64,000 bases of DNA. Origin: G963422705 sp963422705. GTDB taxonomy: Bacteria > Poribacteria > WGA-4E > WGA-3G. Both the position numbers and the translations under genes were made by a program. The stretch is taken from positions 992,001 through 1,056,000 of the forward strand of contig OY730443.1 in assembly GCA_963422705.1 (NCBI GenBank). Direction: 5' to 3'. Within the stretch, counting starts at the first letter, position 1, and each line of letters opens with the position of its first letter. Of the stretch, positions 1-9,052 are shown piece after piece. The notes below the pieces were generated by a model. It was not told the origin of the DNA. It saw only the letters and a program-made list of their open reading frames with translations, and made no database searches.

Positions 1-320
1 GCTTGCGAGAATGGTGTTGGTGAGGCCCCCGTGCGAGAAAAAAATGGTGAATTGTACTCAATTACCTTATTAACAGCAGGATGGTTTTCGACAATCACCC
101 GGCTCCACCCCCCGATGAGCGCATGCAGTTCGGCGTTCGGATACGCACGCCGTAAATTGGAAAACACCGGTGTCGCTAACAAGATATCTCCGAGATGATC
201 AAGTTTGACAACGAGAATGCGTTGCGGACTCCAATTATCAGGCAATCTGCTGCGATAAAACAGGTACTGGAGGGCGGCAGACGCGATTAAAGTGAAAATT
301 TCCCTTAAATTCCCAAGCAT
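1..320 (-). CDS. Family 9 glycosyltransferase (heptosyltransferase-like), 3' end outside window
   Basis: The reverse strand reads without a stop from an ATG at 320 to the window edge, giving 106 residues of N-terminus. An N-terminal hydrophobic stretch is followed by RILVVKLDHLGDILLATPVF, the first strand and loop of GT9/heptosyltransferases of the WaaC/WaaF type. The NLRRAYPNAELHALIG segment that follows is also typical. Known family members transfer ADP-heptose or similar sugars to lipid A core or other envelope glycans on the cytoplasmic face of the inner membrane. The gene is divergent from the gene at 475, and about 150 bp of shared upstream region separates them. The acceptor cannot be told from this fragment. 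Confidence 0.8.
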   Translation of the reverse strand, partial: MLGNLREIFTLIASAALQYLFYRSRLPDNWSPQRILVVKLDHLGDILLATPVFSNLRRAYPNAELHALIGGWSRVIVENHPAVNKVIEYNSPFFSRTGASPTPFSQ

Positions 321-403
321 GCTCTTTAGTATAACAGATTTATCCGAAACTGTCAAATTCTTGTTTTCAACAAATAGGCGATTTCGTTTCATTAAAAACG
401 AAC

Positions 404-432
404 TTGCATGAGCAAATCGATTTTGCTATACT
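404..432 (+). promoter_or_regulatory. Sigma70-type promoter for the 475-7607 gene run
   Basis: TTGCAT at 404-409 and TATACT at 427-432 are separated by exactly 17 bases. The predicted start of transcription lies near 439, about 36 bases before the ATG at 475. It points towards the PEP-synthase-like gene and probably the genes behind it. Confidence 0.65.
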
Positions 433-474
433 ATATTTCAAGTGCTTTTTAGAACTAGAGTCGGGCGAAGGAAT

Positions 475-3027
475 ATGCAATTTATTAAGCATTTCTCAGA
501 AATTGATTCTGCAGAACTATCACGCGTCGGGGGTAAAGCCTTAAACCTCGGAAAACTGACGCGGTGCGGATTCCGTGTGCCTCAAGGGTTTTGTGTAACA
601 ACGGATGCCTATCGGTTTGCGATGGATGCAGATATTCGGAAACCGGACACGATTAAGAGTATTGTATTGGCACCGGAACTTATAGCGGAAATTGAGGATG
701 CCCATAAGACTTTGCAGACTGATACCGTGGCCGTCCGTTCCAGCGCAACTGCCGAGGATTTGCCTGATGCAAGTTTCGCTGGGCAGCAAGATACCTTTTT
801 GAACGTAACCGCCGATGGGCTATTAGCCGCGCTGAAAGCATGCTGGGCATCTCTCTGGGCTGAACGTGCCATTGCCTATCGCCAAACACACCGCATCCCC
901 GAAGAAGGATTGGCGATGGCAGTCATCGTCCAAGAGATGTGCGCAGCAGATGTATCGGGTGTCCTGTTCACCAGGAGTCCTTTTTCTGCAGCGGCGGCCA
1001 TTCCTACGAAAGAAAACATCTGTGTTATCGAATCAAATTGGGGGTTGGGCGATTCGGTTGTCTCCGGCGCAGTTACCCCAGATAATTTTCACGTATCGCG
1101 AGAAACAGGCAAGATTGTTGAAAAAAACATTGCCATAAAACGTGAGATGATAACGACTTCTGGAGTCAGCGAAGTACCACTGATTCAACAGAACGTTTCG
1201 AGTTTGACGGATGCACAACTCAAACAACTTGCCCAACTCGGGATGCAGATAGAGACATGCTATGGGCAACCGATGGATATTGAATGGGCCTTCATGGACG
1301 GGGAATTTTTCTTACTGCAAGCGCGGCTCATTACAGGGAAGGATACCACGGGCCGTCCCGAAGACATTGAAAAATTACGCCAGGCCGAGATTCAACGTTT
1401 AGAAAAAGGTATCGATGCCTCTGGAACCATCTGGAGCCATCACAACCTTGCCGAGGTTTTGCCCGCGCCGTTACCAATGACATGGGCGATTATCAAGGAA
1501 TTTATGTCCGGTTCCGGAGGGTTAGGAATTGCTTATCGAACCTTAGGATTTTATCCAAGTGAACGCGTCGATAAAATGGGTATTCTCGATTTAATCTGCG
1601 GACGAATTTACGTGAATTTAAATCGCGAAGCTGAACTCTTTTTTGATGGGTTTCCATTCTCGCATAATTTTAAGGAACTGAAGCGGCATCCGCAAAAGGC
1701 AATGTATGCCCAGGCAGCCCCTAATATTACCCAGAGTTCCATGTCATTTTGGTTCAAACTGCCTTTACACATTGTCCGAATGAGTAAAGCAGAATTACGT
1801 CTGAGGAAACGGCGAATCAATTTTGACGCGTTTTTGACGGAGGATGTATTCCCACAGTTTAACGCCGCTGTTGAAGCCGAACGGCGGTGCGCCTACGAGA
1901 ACTTGTCGAACACGGAATTAGTCAAAAAATTTCAGGCCTGGCAGGACAAAACGCTCCGTGAATTCGCCGCACAAGCCTTGACAGCAACCCTACTTGCAGG
2001 CTTTTCACTACAACGACTACAAGCCGTACTCCAAAAGTGTACCGATGAAGTATCAGCAAAAGTCCTTACACAAAAACTCATTAGCGGGCAGTCGGGTAAT
2101 CTGACTGTGGAGACAAATGAGAAATTGTGGCAGGTTGCAACGGATGAACTCACACTTGCCGATTTCCTAACTGAGGCAGGACATCGTGCTGTTGGTGAGT
2201 TTGAATTGGCACAACCGCGTTGGCGCGAAGATACGACTTACCTTCACCAGCTGATTGCGTCGTTTCGCGCCCTTATTGCTACAAAGATACCTGAACACGC
2301 CGTTTTTTTGCAAAAACAACGACAACAACAGAAAGAAGCAAAAGAAACTCTCGCTGCGCTACTGAAAAAACATAGGGGCTTACGAAAACAGATTGAACAG
2401 GAATTGGCATTTACACGCCGCTATATGCCGTTCCGTGAGACAGCAAAATTTCATCTGATGCTCGGTTATGAACAGATGCGACGCGCTTTAGTAGAACTAG
2501 ATAAGCGGTACGAACTTGACAATGGGCTCTTCTATTTGGTACCCGATGAGTTGGTACAACTTATTAATGGGAAAGATTTTAGTGCTGTGATTGCGGAACG
2601 CAAATCACAGCGAAAGTTGCTACTTCAACTTGAACTTCCAGATGTACTTTTCAGCGATTCACTGGATAGCCTTGGTATCCCGATGTCAACAAAATCGATG
2701 GAAAACGCTGAGACATATACCGGTGTTGGTGTATCGGCGGGTGTAGCAACAGGGAGCGCACGCATCCTTCTAAATCCTAACGATAGGCTCCCGAAAGACT
2801 CGAACTACATCTTGGTGTGTCCTTCCACAGAACCGTCGTGGACACCGTTGTTTCTGCGTGCAGCCGGGCTTGTTATGGAACGCGGGGGATTATTATCCCA
2901 TGGGGCAGTAGTTGCGCGCGAGTACGGTATTCCGGCTGTCGTCAATATTCCGGACGCAACGCGAAAAATCTCCGATGGACAAAAACTACGTGTCGATGGG
3001 AACCAAGGAACAGTTTCCATCATTTAG
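475..3027 (+). CDS. PEP synthase / rifampicin phosphotransferase-like enzyme
   Basis: The 850-residue protein has two recognisable parts. An N-terminal ATP-grasp PPDK_N domain (about residues 5-300) carries GGKALNLGKL, RSSATAEDLPDASFAGQQ and a DIEWAF segment. A C-terminal mobile phosphohistidine domain ends the protein, with LLSHGAVVAREYGIPAVV placing the acceptor His near residue 809. The chain stops about 40 residues after that His, so the PEP-binding TIM barrel of true PEP synthases and PPDKs is absent. This layout and length match the rifampicin phosphotransferase group, in which a middle domain binds the substrate and ATP gives AMP and Pi. The substrate here is not known. ATG 475 is chosen over an upstream GTG at 442 because GAAGGA precedes it and 442 lies almost at the predicted transcription start. 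Confidence 0.75.
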   Translation: MQFIKHFSEIDSAELSRVGGKALNLGKLTRCGFRVPQGFCVTTDAYRFAMDADIRKPDTIKSIVLAPELIAEIEDAHKTLQTDTVAVRSSATAEDLPDASFAGQQDTFLNVTADGLLAALKACWASLWAERAIAYRQTHRIPEEGLAMAVIVQEMCAADVSGVLFTRSPFSAAAAIPTKENICVIESNWGLGDSVVSGAVTPDNFHVSRETGKIVEKNIAIKREMITTSGVSEVPLIQQNVSSLTDAQLKQLAQLGMQIETCYGQPMDIEWAFMDGEFFLLQARLITGKDTTGRPEDIEKLRQAEIQRLEKGIDASGTIWSHHNLAEVLPAPLPMTWAIIKEFMSGSGGLGIAYRTLGFYPSERVDKMGILDLICGRIYVNLNREAELFFDGFPFSHNFKELKRHPQKAMYAQAAPNITQSSMSFWFKLPLHIVRMSKAELRLRKRRINFDAFLTEDVFPQFNAAVEAERRCAYENLSNTELVKKFQAWQDKTLREFAAQALTATLLAGFSLQRLQAVLQKCTDEVSAKVLTQKLISGQSGNLTVETNEKLWQVATDELTLADFLTEAGHRAVGEFELAQPRWREDTTYLHQLIASFRALIATKIPEHAVFLQKQRQQQKEAKETLAALLKKHRGLRKQIEQELAFTRRYMPFRETAKFHLMLGYEQMRRALVELDKRYELDNGLFYLVPDELVQLINGKDFSAVIAERKSQRKLLLQLELPDVLFSDSLDSLGIPMSTKSMENAETYTGVGVSAGVATGSARILLNPNDRLPKDSNYILVCPSTEPSWTPLFLRAAGLVMERGGLLSHGAVVAREYGIPAVVNIPDATRKISDGQKLRVDGNQGTVSII

Positions 3028-3032
3028 CGTTG

Positions 3033-4184
3033 ATGGGATTCATGAAAAATTGTGCATTCAGATATCCAATGATTCGATTCGCTCAGCATGATACCCACTC
3101 ACAGAGGCGCCGAAGTGGCAAAAAAAAGACGCGAAATTCGTTTCTGATGTCCTTGATTATTCATGGTATCGCACTCGGATTGATAAGCTTAAGTTACATT
3201 CGATGGTATCAGCCTCTGCCCCCTTCAGAACCCCTGGTGTCCGAAACAATCACGGTAACAGTACTTCCACGTTTTCACGTAACAAGTTTGCGAAGACATT
3301 CAATGCCCGGAGCGCAGCGTACCCGTCCCGATGCAAGCCCTTCTCACAAGCCGAACACCCCGATGCAGCCTAGGTATTCTATTGCAGCTCATTCATCTCC
3401 TTCAACGGCGCTTAACCCTCAGCCAGCAATGCGGTTACCGGTGGCAGAAATAGCGCTGCGTCCGCCAAACCCAGAATTGAATTCTCTTACAGCAGCCGCG
3501 GTTACGCACAAGCAATTTGCAACAGATAAATTACGAGCGGTTCTGGCAGTGCACACTCCGGTTCGAGAACCTACTCAAGCCGTTCATCAAGCTAATCGGG
3601 ACACGCTAGAGCCGTCCCCTGGCCGAATTGACAGAGATGGGCAGATAGGCAAGGCATTGGAAGGTATAGCAGAAAGCGTCGCAAATGGTAATAACGAACA
3701 GGTTTCTGTTGACATTGTTTTCTTACTTGACATAAGTGGAAGCATGATAGATAATATCCGTGCAGTCGGTAGACAGCTTACCGGCATGATAGAGATATTT
3801 GAAGAAAAAGGTGTCGATTTTACCCTCGGTGTTGTGCTCTTCAGATACCTTGATGATGATACTATCATCCATCCACAGACGAGAAATGCCGGCAAATACA
3901 AACGGTTGTTGACTTCTCATGTTGTCGCTGCCGCGGGGGATGAACGAGCACACAATGCTATCATAAAAACCATTCGCCGCGTCGCTTTCCGCCAAGAAGC
4001 AAAACGACGGTTTATCCTAATCACTGATGAAGCCAGTAAAGGTTCTTATTCACTATCAGAGGTACTCGTTCAGTGTTTGAAGCAGGAAATTGTGGTAGAC
4101 ATCATCGGCATTAATCATACCTCTCATAAAGCACTAACCGTTAAAACGGGGGGACTTTGGTTTCCCATTCCGAAACAGGAGTAG
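3033..4184 (+). CDS. Membrane-anchored von Willebrand factor A domain protein
   Basis: The protein has about 383 residues. A basic N-terminus is followed by one membrane segment, SLIIHGIALGLISLSYIRW. A Pro/Ser/Thr-rich linker follows, then a VWA domain over the last 160 residues. The VWA starts VDIVFLLDISGSM, giving the DxSxS metal-ion-dependent adhesion site. The downstream TDEASKG segment fits the later MIDAS loop region. The membrane segment contains Ser-x3-His, the arrangement seen in TonB-type energy transducers. VWA domains mediate metal-dependent protein binding; the partner is unknown. The start is uncertain (ATG at 3033, 3042 or 3069). The gene follows the PEP-synthase-like gene by a few bases and is probably co-transcribed with it. 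Confidence 0.7.
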   Translation: MGFMKNCAFRYPMIRFAQHDTHSQRRRSGKKKTRNSFLMSLIIHGIALGLISLSYIRWYQPLPPSEPLVSETITVTVLPRFHVTSLRRHSMPGAQRTRPDASPSHKPNTPMQPRYSIAAHSSPSTALNPQPAMRLPVAEIALRPPNPELNSLTAAAVTHKQFATDKLRAVLAVHTPVREPTQAVHQANRDTLEPSPGRIDRDGQIGKALEGIAESVANGNNEQVSVDIVFLLDISGSMIDNIRAVGRQLTGMIEIFEEKGVDFTLGVVLFRYLDDDTIIHPQTRNAGKYKRLLTSHVVAAAGDERAHNAIIKTIRRVAFRQEAKRRFILITDEASKGSYSLSEVLVQCLKQEIVVDIIGINHTSHKALTVKTGGLWFPIPKQE

Positions 4185-4190
4185 AATCTG

Positions 4191-4955
4191 ATGAAATGGG
4201 CATTGAATACCTATCAAACGTGTCAAGATTGGGAACTCGCACGGGTACTTAAAACCGCAGAAACGACAGGTTACCATGGCGTTGAACTCCTCATGGATTA
4301 CCAACAAAAACATGGATTTGAATGGAATACGCCAAAAGAGGAGTGGGAAGCCCTAAAAACACAGGTAGATTCAAGCGGCGTTGTTATCTCTTCGCTAACG
4401 AGCTGCCAAAATTTTCATGCACCTCAGGCTGCCGAACGGGAAGAGAGCGTCCAGCGCATTAAGAACGCGATTGACATGGCCGAATTTATGGGATGCACCC
4501 ACGTCAGGGTGCTCGGAGATAGATATACTGCGGAGAACCGGGATGCTGTCATCGGTTACGTCACCGAAGGGTTAAAAGCATTGGGGCAATATGCCGGGGT
4601 AAAGGATATTACCGTCTCTATTGAGATGCACGGTTCTTTCACCAACCCGGATTCGGCGATGCAGGTGATTGAGGGCGTGAATTTGCCTAACGTTGGCTTT
4701 GTTTTTAATTCCCAATTTGTTGGATGCGATGCAGGCAGTATTGAACCACTTTTTTCCCGCGTTGCATCTCATATCACCGCTGTGCATACCCACCGCGTTG
4801 AAGAACCTGAAACGTTTGAATTGTATCGCCAAATGTTTGAATGGCTCAATCGTATCGGCTTCTCCGGCTACATCTCCAACGAATGCGCGTATACAGGCTC
4901 AGCACCGGAGAAAGTTCTCGCGCTCTACATTGCAATTTTCAAAGCGTTTATTTGA
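4191..4955 (+). CDS. Sugar phosphate isomerase/epimerase (xylose-isomerase-like TIM barrel)
   Basis: This 254-residue protein begins MKWALNTYQTCQDWEL and shows the barrel pattern of the AP_endonuc_2 family: GYHGVELLMDY, a conserved GCTHVRVLG strand, an SIEMHGS strand contributing a metal-ligand Glu and His, and SNECAYTG near the C-terminus. Family members isomerise or epimerise keto sugars and inositols with a divalent metal. AGGAG precedes the start. The stop lies 4 bases before the propeller gene, and together with the downstream phosphatase-fold enzyme this suggests carbohydrate use. The exact substrate cannot be assigned. Confidence 0.8.
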   Translation: MKWALNTYQTCQDWELARVLKTAETTGYHGVELLMDYQQKHGFEWNTPKEEWEALKTQVDSSGVVISSLTSCQNFHAPQAAEREESVQRIKNAIDMAEFMGCTHVRVLGDRYTAENRDAVIGYVTEGLKALGQYAGVKDITVSIEMHGSFTNPDSAMQVIEGVNLPNVGFVFNSQFVGCDAGSIEPLFSRVASHITAVHTHRVEEPETFELYRQMFEWLNRIGFSGYISNECAYTGSAPEKVLALYIAIFKAFI

Positions 4956-4959
4956 AAAC

Positions 4960-6333
4960 ATGAAGCACTTCGAAGCTGGACATCTCTATAAACAGCTCCA
5001 GATTCCATCTCTCTTCCTTAGTGAAACGGCGGGAAGGAATTGGGGTGGGGACATCCGTATCGGTGACTTGACTGGCGACGGGAACGTAGATTTTCTGGTT
5101 TACAAATCCCTCGGGGGTATCCATCCCTGCTTCCTTGGAGCGTTTACACTCGAAGGTGAACCGATTTGGACAATCGGTGATAAGCATCTTGAAAGCCAAG
5201 ACATCGATGATAAAACATCCGTCCTAACAACACGCTCTCCGGAACGCCCCGGCCCCATTGCAATTTACGATATCGATGCCGATGGAAAAGCAGAAGTTAT
5301 CTGTTTTTGGGTTGAGCCCGGGGCTACACATACCAGCAAATGGAATCTATCCTCAATTCAGTTACTGATTTTAGATGGGGCAACAGGCGACGTTAAACAG
5401 CGTGCTGCCCCTAGTGAACTTCGGGCTTGTAATGCTTATGCAGAAGGCGAGTTACACATTTCCAACTATGTCCATCAGCGATTGATGATTGCCAATCTTT
5501 GTGGTAACATGCAACCACAAGACTTTGTCGTCAAAGTTGGGGTTAATGTGCTCGCCTTTAATCACAACCTTGAACTACTATGGCAGTATACAGATAGGTG
5601 GTTCCGTTACCCACGTCATTCCGCGTATATCCCTGCTGTGGGTGATATCAATGATGATGGACTTGATGAAGTCAACGGTGGTAATTTCGGTTTAGCAGCC
5701 GATGGAACAGTGCTCTGGGATAGATACCTCGGCGATAACATGGATTCAGTCTTAGTGGAAGACTGGGGCGATAATAGCACATACGGTAAAGCGGCGATAC
5801 TTTCCGGAGGATGCCAAGTGCTTAACACGGATGGCACACCGATTTTATCGCTGGGACTCGAAATGGTACCGCACGGACAAGAGATTCGATGCGGTAAGCT
5901 ACTGCCGGACTCACCCGGACAAGAACTCGTCGTACGTTACAATGGGCACAATCCAGACGTGATGGTAGTAGATAGCAGTGGGAAGATTCGGTACCGATTT
6001 CGCGTTGATGAAACCCCAAACAATACCGGGTTGGAGATTATCCGCTGGAACGGATTAGGAAATACCGAACTAATTTATAGTCCGGCCGCGCTCTACGATG
6101 CGTATGGAAATCAAGTAGTGAAGTTTCCAGCACTTCCGCCACCGAGCGGTGGAAAAATGGGGTGGTATCACTGTTTTCCTGCTGATGTCTGTGGAGATGA
6201 ACGGGAAGAAGCTATTCTATACGAGCCCCATAGCGACAATATCTATATCTATACGCCAGAACCTTTTAATCTGCACCAATTTAACGGCTATAAGCACACA
6301 AAGCGGCAGTACAACGCCCGGCTAATGGACTAA
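4960..6333 (+). CDS. FG-GAP/VCBS-type beta-propeller protein, PL11-like
   Basis: The 457-residue protein is built of repeated calcium-binding-like blades: GDLTGDGNVDF, YDIDADGKAEVI, GDINDDGLDEVNGGN and VCGDEREEAIL. The order of blades and the ADGTVLWDRYLGDNMDSV segment recall the propeller of family 11 rhamnogalacturonan lyases, but catalytic residues could not be verified and no signal peptide is visible at this start. It may be a cytoplasmic or unconventionally exported glycan-binding protein or lyase. ATG 4960 is chosen because the previous gene ends at 4955 and the FG-GAP homology begins soon after. It sits between a sugar isomerase and a phosphatase/sulfatase-fold enzyme, consistent with polysaccharide degradation. 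Confidence 0.65.
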   Translation: MKHFEAGHLYKQLQIPSLFLSETAGRNWGGDIRIGDLTGDGNVDFLVYKSLGGIHPCFLGAFTLEGEPIWTIGDKHLESQDIDDKTSVLTTRSPERPGPIAIYDIDADGKAEVICFWVEPGATHTSKWNLSSIQLLILDGATGDVKQRAAPSELRACNAYAEGELHISNYVHQRLMIANLCGNMQPQDFVVKVGVNVLAFNHNLELLWQYTDRWFRYPRHSAYIPAVGDINDDGLDEVNGGNFGLAADGTVLWDRYLGDNMDSVLVEDWGDNSTYGKAAILSGGCQVLNTDGTPILSLGLEMVPHGQEIRCGKLLPDSPGQELVVRYNGHNPDVMVVDSSGKIRYRFRVDETPNNTGLEIIRWNGLGNTELIYSPAALYDAYGNQVVKFPALPPPSGGKMGWYHCFPADVCGDEREEAILYEPHSDNIYIYTPEPFNLHQFNGYKHTKRQYNARLMD

Positions 6334-6341
6334 AAAACAGT

Positions 6342-7607
6342 ATGGAATCTAACATCGTCAATAAATTTCTGCTTGTCTCTATCGATTGCTGGCGATTTGA
6401 TGCGCTGAGTCGTACCAATCCCCTCTTTAACACACCAAAATTTGACTTACTTACCCGCGAATTCTCACTTGCTAAGAAGTTTTTCGTCACCGCACCAGCA
6501 ACCCGTCCCTCGCATACATCCTACTTTACAGGACTTTATCCATTTGAACACGGCGTTTACGGACAAACCTACCTAAAAATGTTCCAAGGAATCCCACATC
6601 TATTCCAACTTTTTGCCGATGCTGGGTACGATATTACCGGTAGTTCTGAACGTCCGGAGGTATTCCGCTTTCTCGATTTCGAACCATACATTACTGCACT
6701 GGCTCCGGATGCAAAATCACAACATCTCGGTTCCCTTGAATCCCTCCTTGAGCGCCTCGTACAGCCCTCAAGTACCCCACAATTCTGTTTCCTTCATTTT
6801 TGGTATACACACGGCGGTTACGGCATGTCAGGTATCCCAAATGCCCCAAACTTGAAGGCGCTCGTGGACAGCGGTAGAACGGATGAGGCATTGCGGTTTT
6901 ATTACGCCGCTGTAACACACGTGCTTGAGTTTAAACTCGTTGAAATTCTGAAACACCTTTCGCTTTCTGAATGGGCAATCTTTATTTTCGGTGACCATGG
7001 TGAAGGATTTTGCACAGAAATTATGGCACACGGAGATACTCTTAATCAGAATGTGCTGCATGTACCACTTTTAGCACACATTCCCGGTCATGAGAGACTA
7101 GCATTTCCGAACGGGCCACTCTCTGCAATCGACATTTTTCCAACCATCACGAGCCTTGCCGGTATCAATACGGACTACCATGGATTTGGCCAAAATCTAT
7201 TAACACCATCGGATATTGATAATAACCGCTTGATATTATCAGAGTTAGATAGTCTATATGGTATTGGGTTTCTAAGTCGGAGTAATTTAGAGATGCCACA
7301 TCATCGCGTAACCTCGCGGACATCGGTTGACAACGTAGAAATTAATAGATATTCAGAGGGGATTCGGCTCTGGGCGCTTACGGATGGCATCCATCTCTAT
7401 CGTGAGGACGAGCAGAACGCGGAATTTGTATATCGAGATGTCATGAGTGGAGAAAATATTATGTACGAAGAACCGGAGCGATTTCGCGAGGCTTACGATG
7501 ACATTTTGATGAACTCTAACTATCAGCACCTTCAGGCTCAAGAAACGACTTCCGCAGAAACCGAGATTCTAGAAAAAAGGCTAAGAGCATTGGGATATGT
7601 TGAGTAG
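6342..7607 (+). CDS. Alkaline-phosphatase-superfamily hydrolase (sulfatase fold) with Thr at the nucleophile site
   Basis: This 421-residue protein has the sulfatase/alkaline-phosphatase core. LLVSIDCWRFDAL supplies the first metal Asp (about residue 15), GDHGEGF the later metal pair, and HGDTLNQNVLHVPLL a His. The nucleophile loop reads ATRPSHTSYFTGLYPFEHGV. Aligned to the sulfatase C/S-x-P-S-R signature, Thr54 replaces the Cys or Ser that is converted to formylglycine, and His replaces the Arg. Thr is the nucleophile in phosphoglycerol transferases, phosphopentomutases and several phosphodiesterases, so a phospho-substrate is more likely than a sulfate ester (inference). No signal peptide is seen. 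It is the last gene of the plus-strand run. Confidence 0.75.
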   Translation: MESNIVNKFLLVSIDCWRFDALSRTNPLFNTPKFDLLTREFSLAKKFFVTAPATRPSHTSYFTGLYPFEHGVYGQTYLKMFQGIPHLFQLFADAGYDITGSSERPEVFRFLDFEPYITALAPDAKSQHLGSLESLLERLVQPSSTPQFCFLHFWYTHGGYGMSGIPNAPNLKALVDSGRTDEALRFYYAAVTHVLEFKLVEILKHLSLSEWAIFIFGDHGEGFCTEIMAHGDTLNQNVLHVPLLAHIPGHERLAFPNGPLSAIDIFPTITSLAGINTDYHGFGQNLLTPSDIDNNRLILSELDSLYGIGFLSRSNLEMPHHRVTSRTSVDNVEINRYSEGIRLWALTDGIHLYREDEQNAEFVYRDVMSGENIMYEEPERFREAYDDILMNSNYQHLQAQETTSAETEILEKRLRALGYVE

Positions 7608-7637
7608 ATTATCCAATTTTCCTAAAATGAATAGCTT

Positions 7638-8120
7638 CTACAGTTCATGAATTGTCACCGACAGTGAATCCAAACCGACAACTGCCACCGTTGATTTACC
7701 TGTTGTCCATCCCCCGGTTTCTCCAGGATTAAGTAAAAGGGAATCTTGTTTTCGGTTATCAATTTGGTGGGTGTGCCCATAAATGACAATGTCGTAGTCG
7801 CCGCTTTTTGCAATGGGAACAGCGAGTTCCGGGTAGTGCATGATTGCAATTTTGCGATGCCCAACAGTAACGTTCGCTATATTCGGGTGCACTTCTCCAA
7901 TCGCTTCAAACCGTTGTGCAATAATCACGCGTTCTCCATCATTATTTCCGAATACACCGACGACGCGGCAATTCAAATCGGCTAGCGGCGCAATAGCAAA
8001 TGGTGAGATAAAATCACCTGCATGCGCGACGAAGTCAACGCCGATATCGTTGAAGAGGGCAACGGCGCGCTCAATCTGCGGAATATTATCGTGGCTGTCG
8101 GACATAACACCGAGTTTCAT
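7638..8120 (-). CDS. YfcE/MJ0936-family metallophosphodiesterase
   Basis: This 160-residue calcineurin-like phosphoesterase has the full metal-binding series: DSHDN, HAGDF, GNND, a lone His in MHYPEL, and GHTH. Length and motif spacing fit the small YfcE-type enzymes, which hydrolyse phosphodiester or phosphomonoester bonds using Mn2+ or Ni2+ in the cytoplasm. The natural substrate is unknown. AAGGA lies about 11 bases before the ATG. It converges with the phosphatase-fold gene (30-base gap) and is the last of a minus-strand group beginning at the MFS gene. Confidence 0.85.
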   Translation of the reverse strand: MKLGVMSDSHDNIPQIERAVALFNDIGVDFVAHAGDFISPFAIAPLADLNCRVVGVFGNNDGERVIIAQRFEAIGEVHPNIANVTVGHRKIAIMHYPELAVPIAKSGDYDIVIYGHTHQIDNRKQDSLLLNPGETGGWTTGKSTVAVVGLDSLSVTIHEL

Positions 8121-8144
8121 AAGACGGTTTTTCCTTCTTTTCGT

Positions 8145-9005
8145 TCAGAAAAATTTACTGATTTTCTCAAACAATAGCGCCGTGGGATGTCCTTGATAGA
8201 GGATAACACAATACTGTAACCGTAATGTGTCATCTAGAGCGAGGTGGAACGGTTCATAATAGGCAGGAGAAGGATGGATAAGGCAATAGTTCTCCCGGTT
8301 GCGCACCCACCACGTTGTCGGATAGCGAGGATTTTCCGGGCTATCGATGATAGCAGCTCCATAAACCTTGCCGTCAATCGGGTGCTGCGCTGTGAAGCTG
8401 CACCAGTGGCTCTGTTTACCAAAGATGTCCATCGATTCTGTTCTACCATCGGCATCCAACAGGGCGCCCGGCGTGATAACATTATCAAAACGGATAGCTA
8501 AGCCGCTATAAAATCTGCCGTCTGCCCCCGGTTCACCGCGCCGTAAATCTAAAACGACAGGCTTATCATTCGGATAAAATTCCAATGCCACAAGAACCTG
8601 CAGGGTATCTTTCGTAGGCGCGCAAACGGTTAACCGTCGGCGTTCAGTCAGGTGCGTTACCCCTTGCCAATCGCGCCAGGCGTTTTCGGTGGTTAAACTG
8701 GCGTTATCAGCATCCGTGCGCTGTTCAACAATACGCTGATGCACGATTTTTCCGAAACCTGTCGCATCCCCCCCAGCAGCGGGTTGCTCCCAAAAATTGA
8801 TACCGTTCACTTTTTTCCATGCTACCCACATGCCTTGATGATGCACGTGATCACGAGGTTCATTCATCGTAAGAGGTGGAGCACCGGGTAATCTAAGCGG
8901 GTGCCAATATGGACGGTTACCATCTTTAGGAAAATGGTAACTTAAAACCTGTTGTTCGTTCCAGGCGACTGTTACACGGCGTTCTGTTTGAGATAGTGAA
9001 AACAT
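8145..9005 (-). CDS. DUF6807 (PmoA-like) family protein
   Basis: This 286-residue protein matches DUF6807, often labelled 'PmoA family' although unrelated to methane monooxygenase. Seen are RPYWHPLRLPG, the DHVHHQGMWVAW signature, LDLRRGEPGADGRFYSGLAIRF, and HPSPAYYEPFHLALDDTLRLQY near the end. The family is common beside Gfo/Idh/MocA and sugar-isomerase genes in Planctomycetes and related groups and is presumed to act on carbohydrates; no biochemical role is assigned. A sugar isomerase gene lies directly upstream on the same strand, in keeping with that context. Confidence 0.75.
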   Translation of the reverse strand: MFSLSQTERRVTVAWNEQQVLSYHFPKDGNRPYWHPLRLPGAPPLTMNEPRDHVHHQGMWVAWKKVNGINFWEQPAAGGDATGFGKIVHQRIVEQRTDADNASLTTENAWRDWQGVTHLTERRRLTVCAPTKDTLQVLVALEFYPNDKPVVLDLRRGEPGADGRFYSGLAIRFDNVITPGALLDADGRTESMDIFGKQSHWCSFTAQHPIDGKVYGAAIIDSPENPRYPTTWWVRNRENYCLIHPSPAYYEPFHLALDDTLRLQYCVILYQGHPTALLFEKISKFF

Positions 9006-9052
9006 TTATTTTCTCGTTTAAGACGGTTTACCAAATCCACCGTCTTTTGATT

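Noticed and set aside
2817..3032. Upstream extension of the VWA gene into the PEP-synthase-like gene
   Set aside because: The 216-base extension lies inside a conserved phosphohistidine domain read in another frame.
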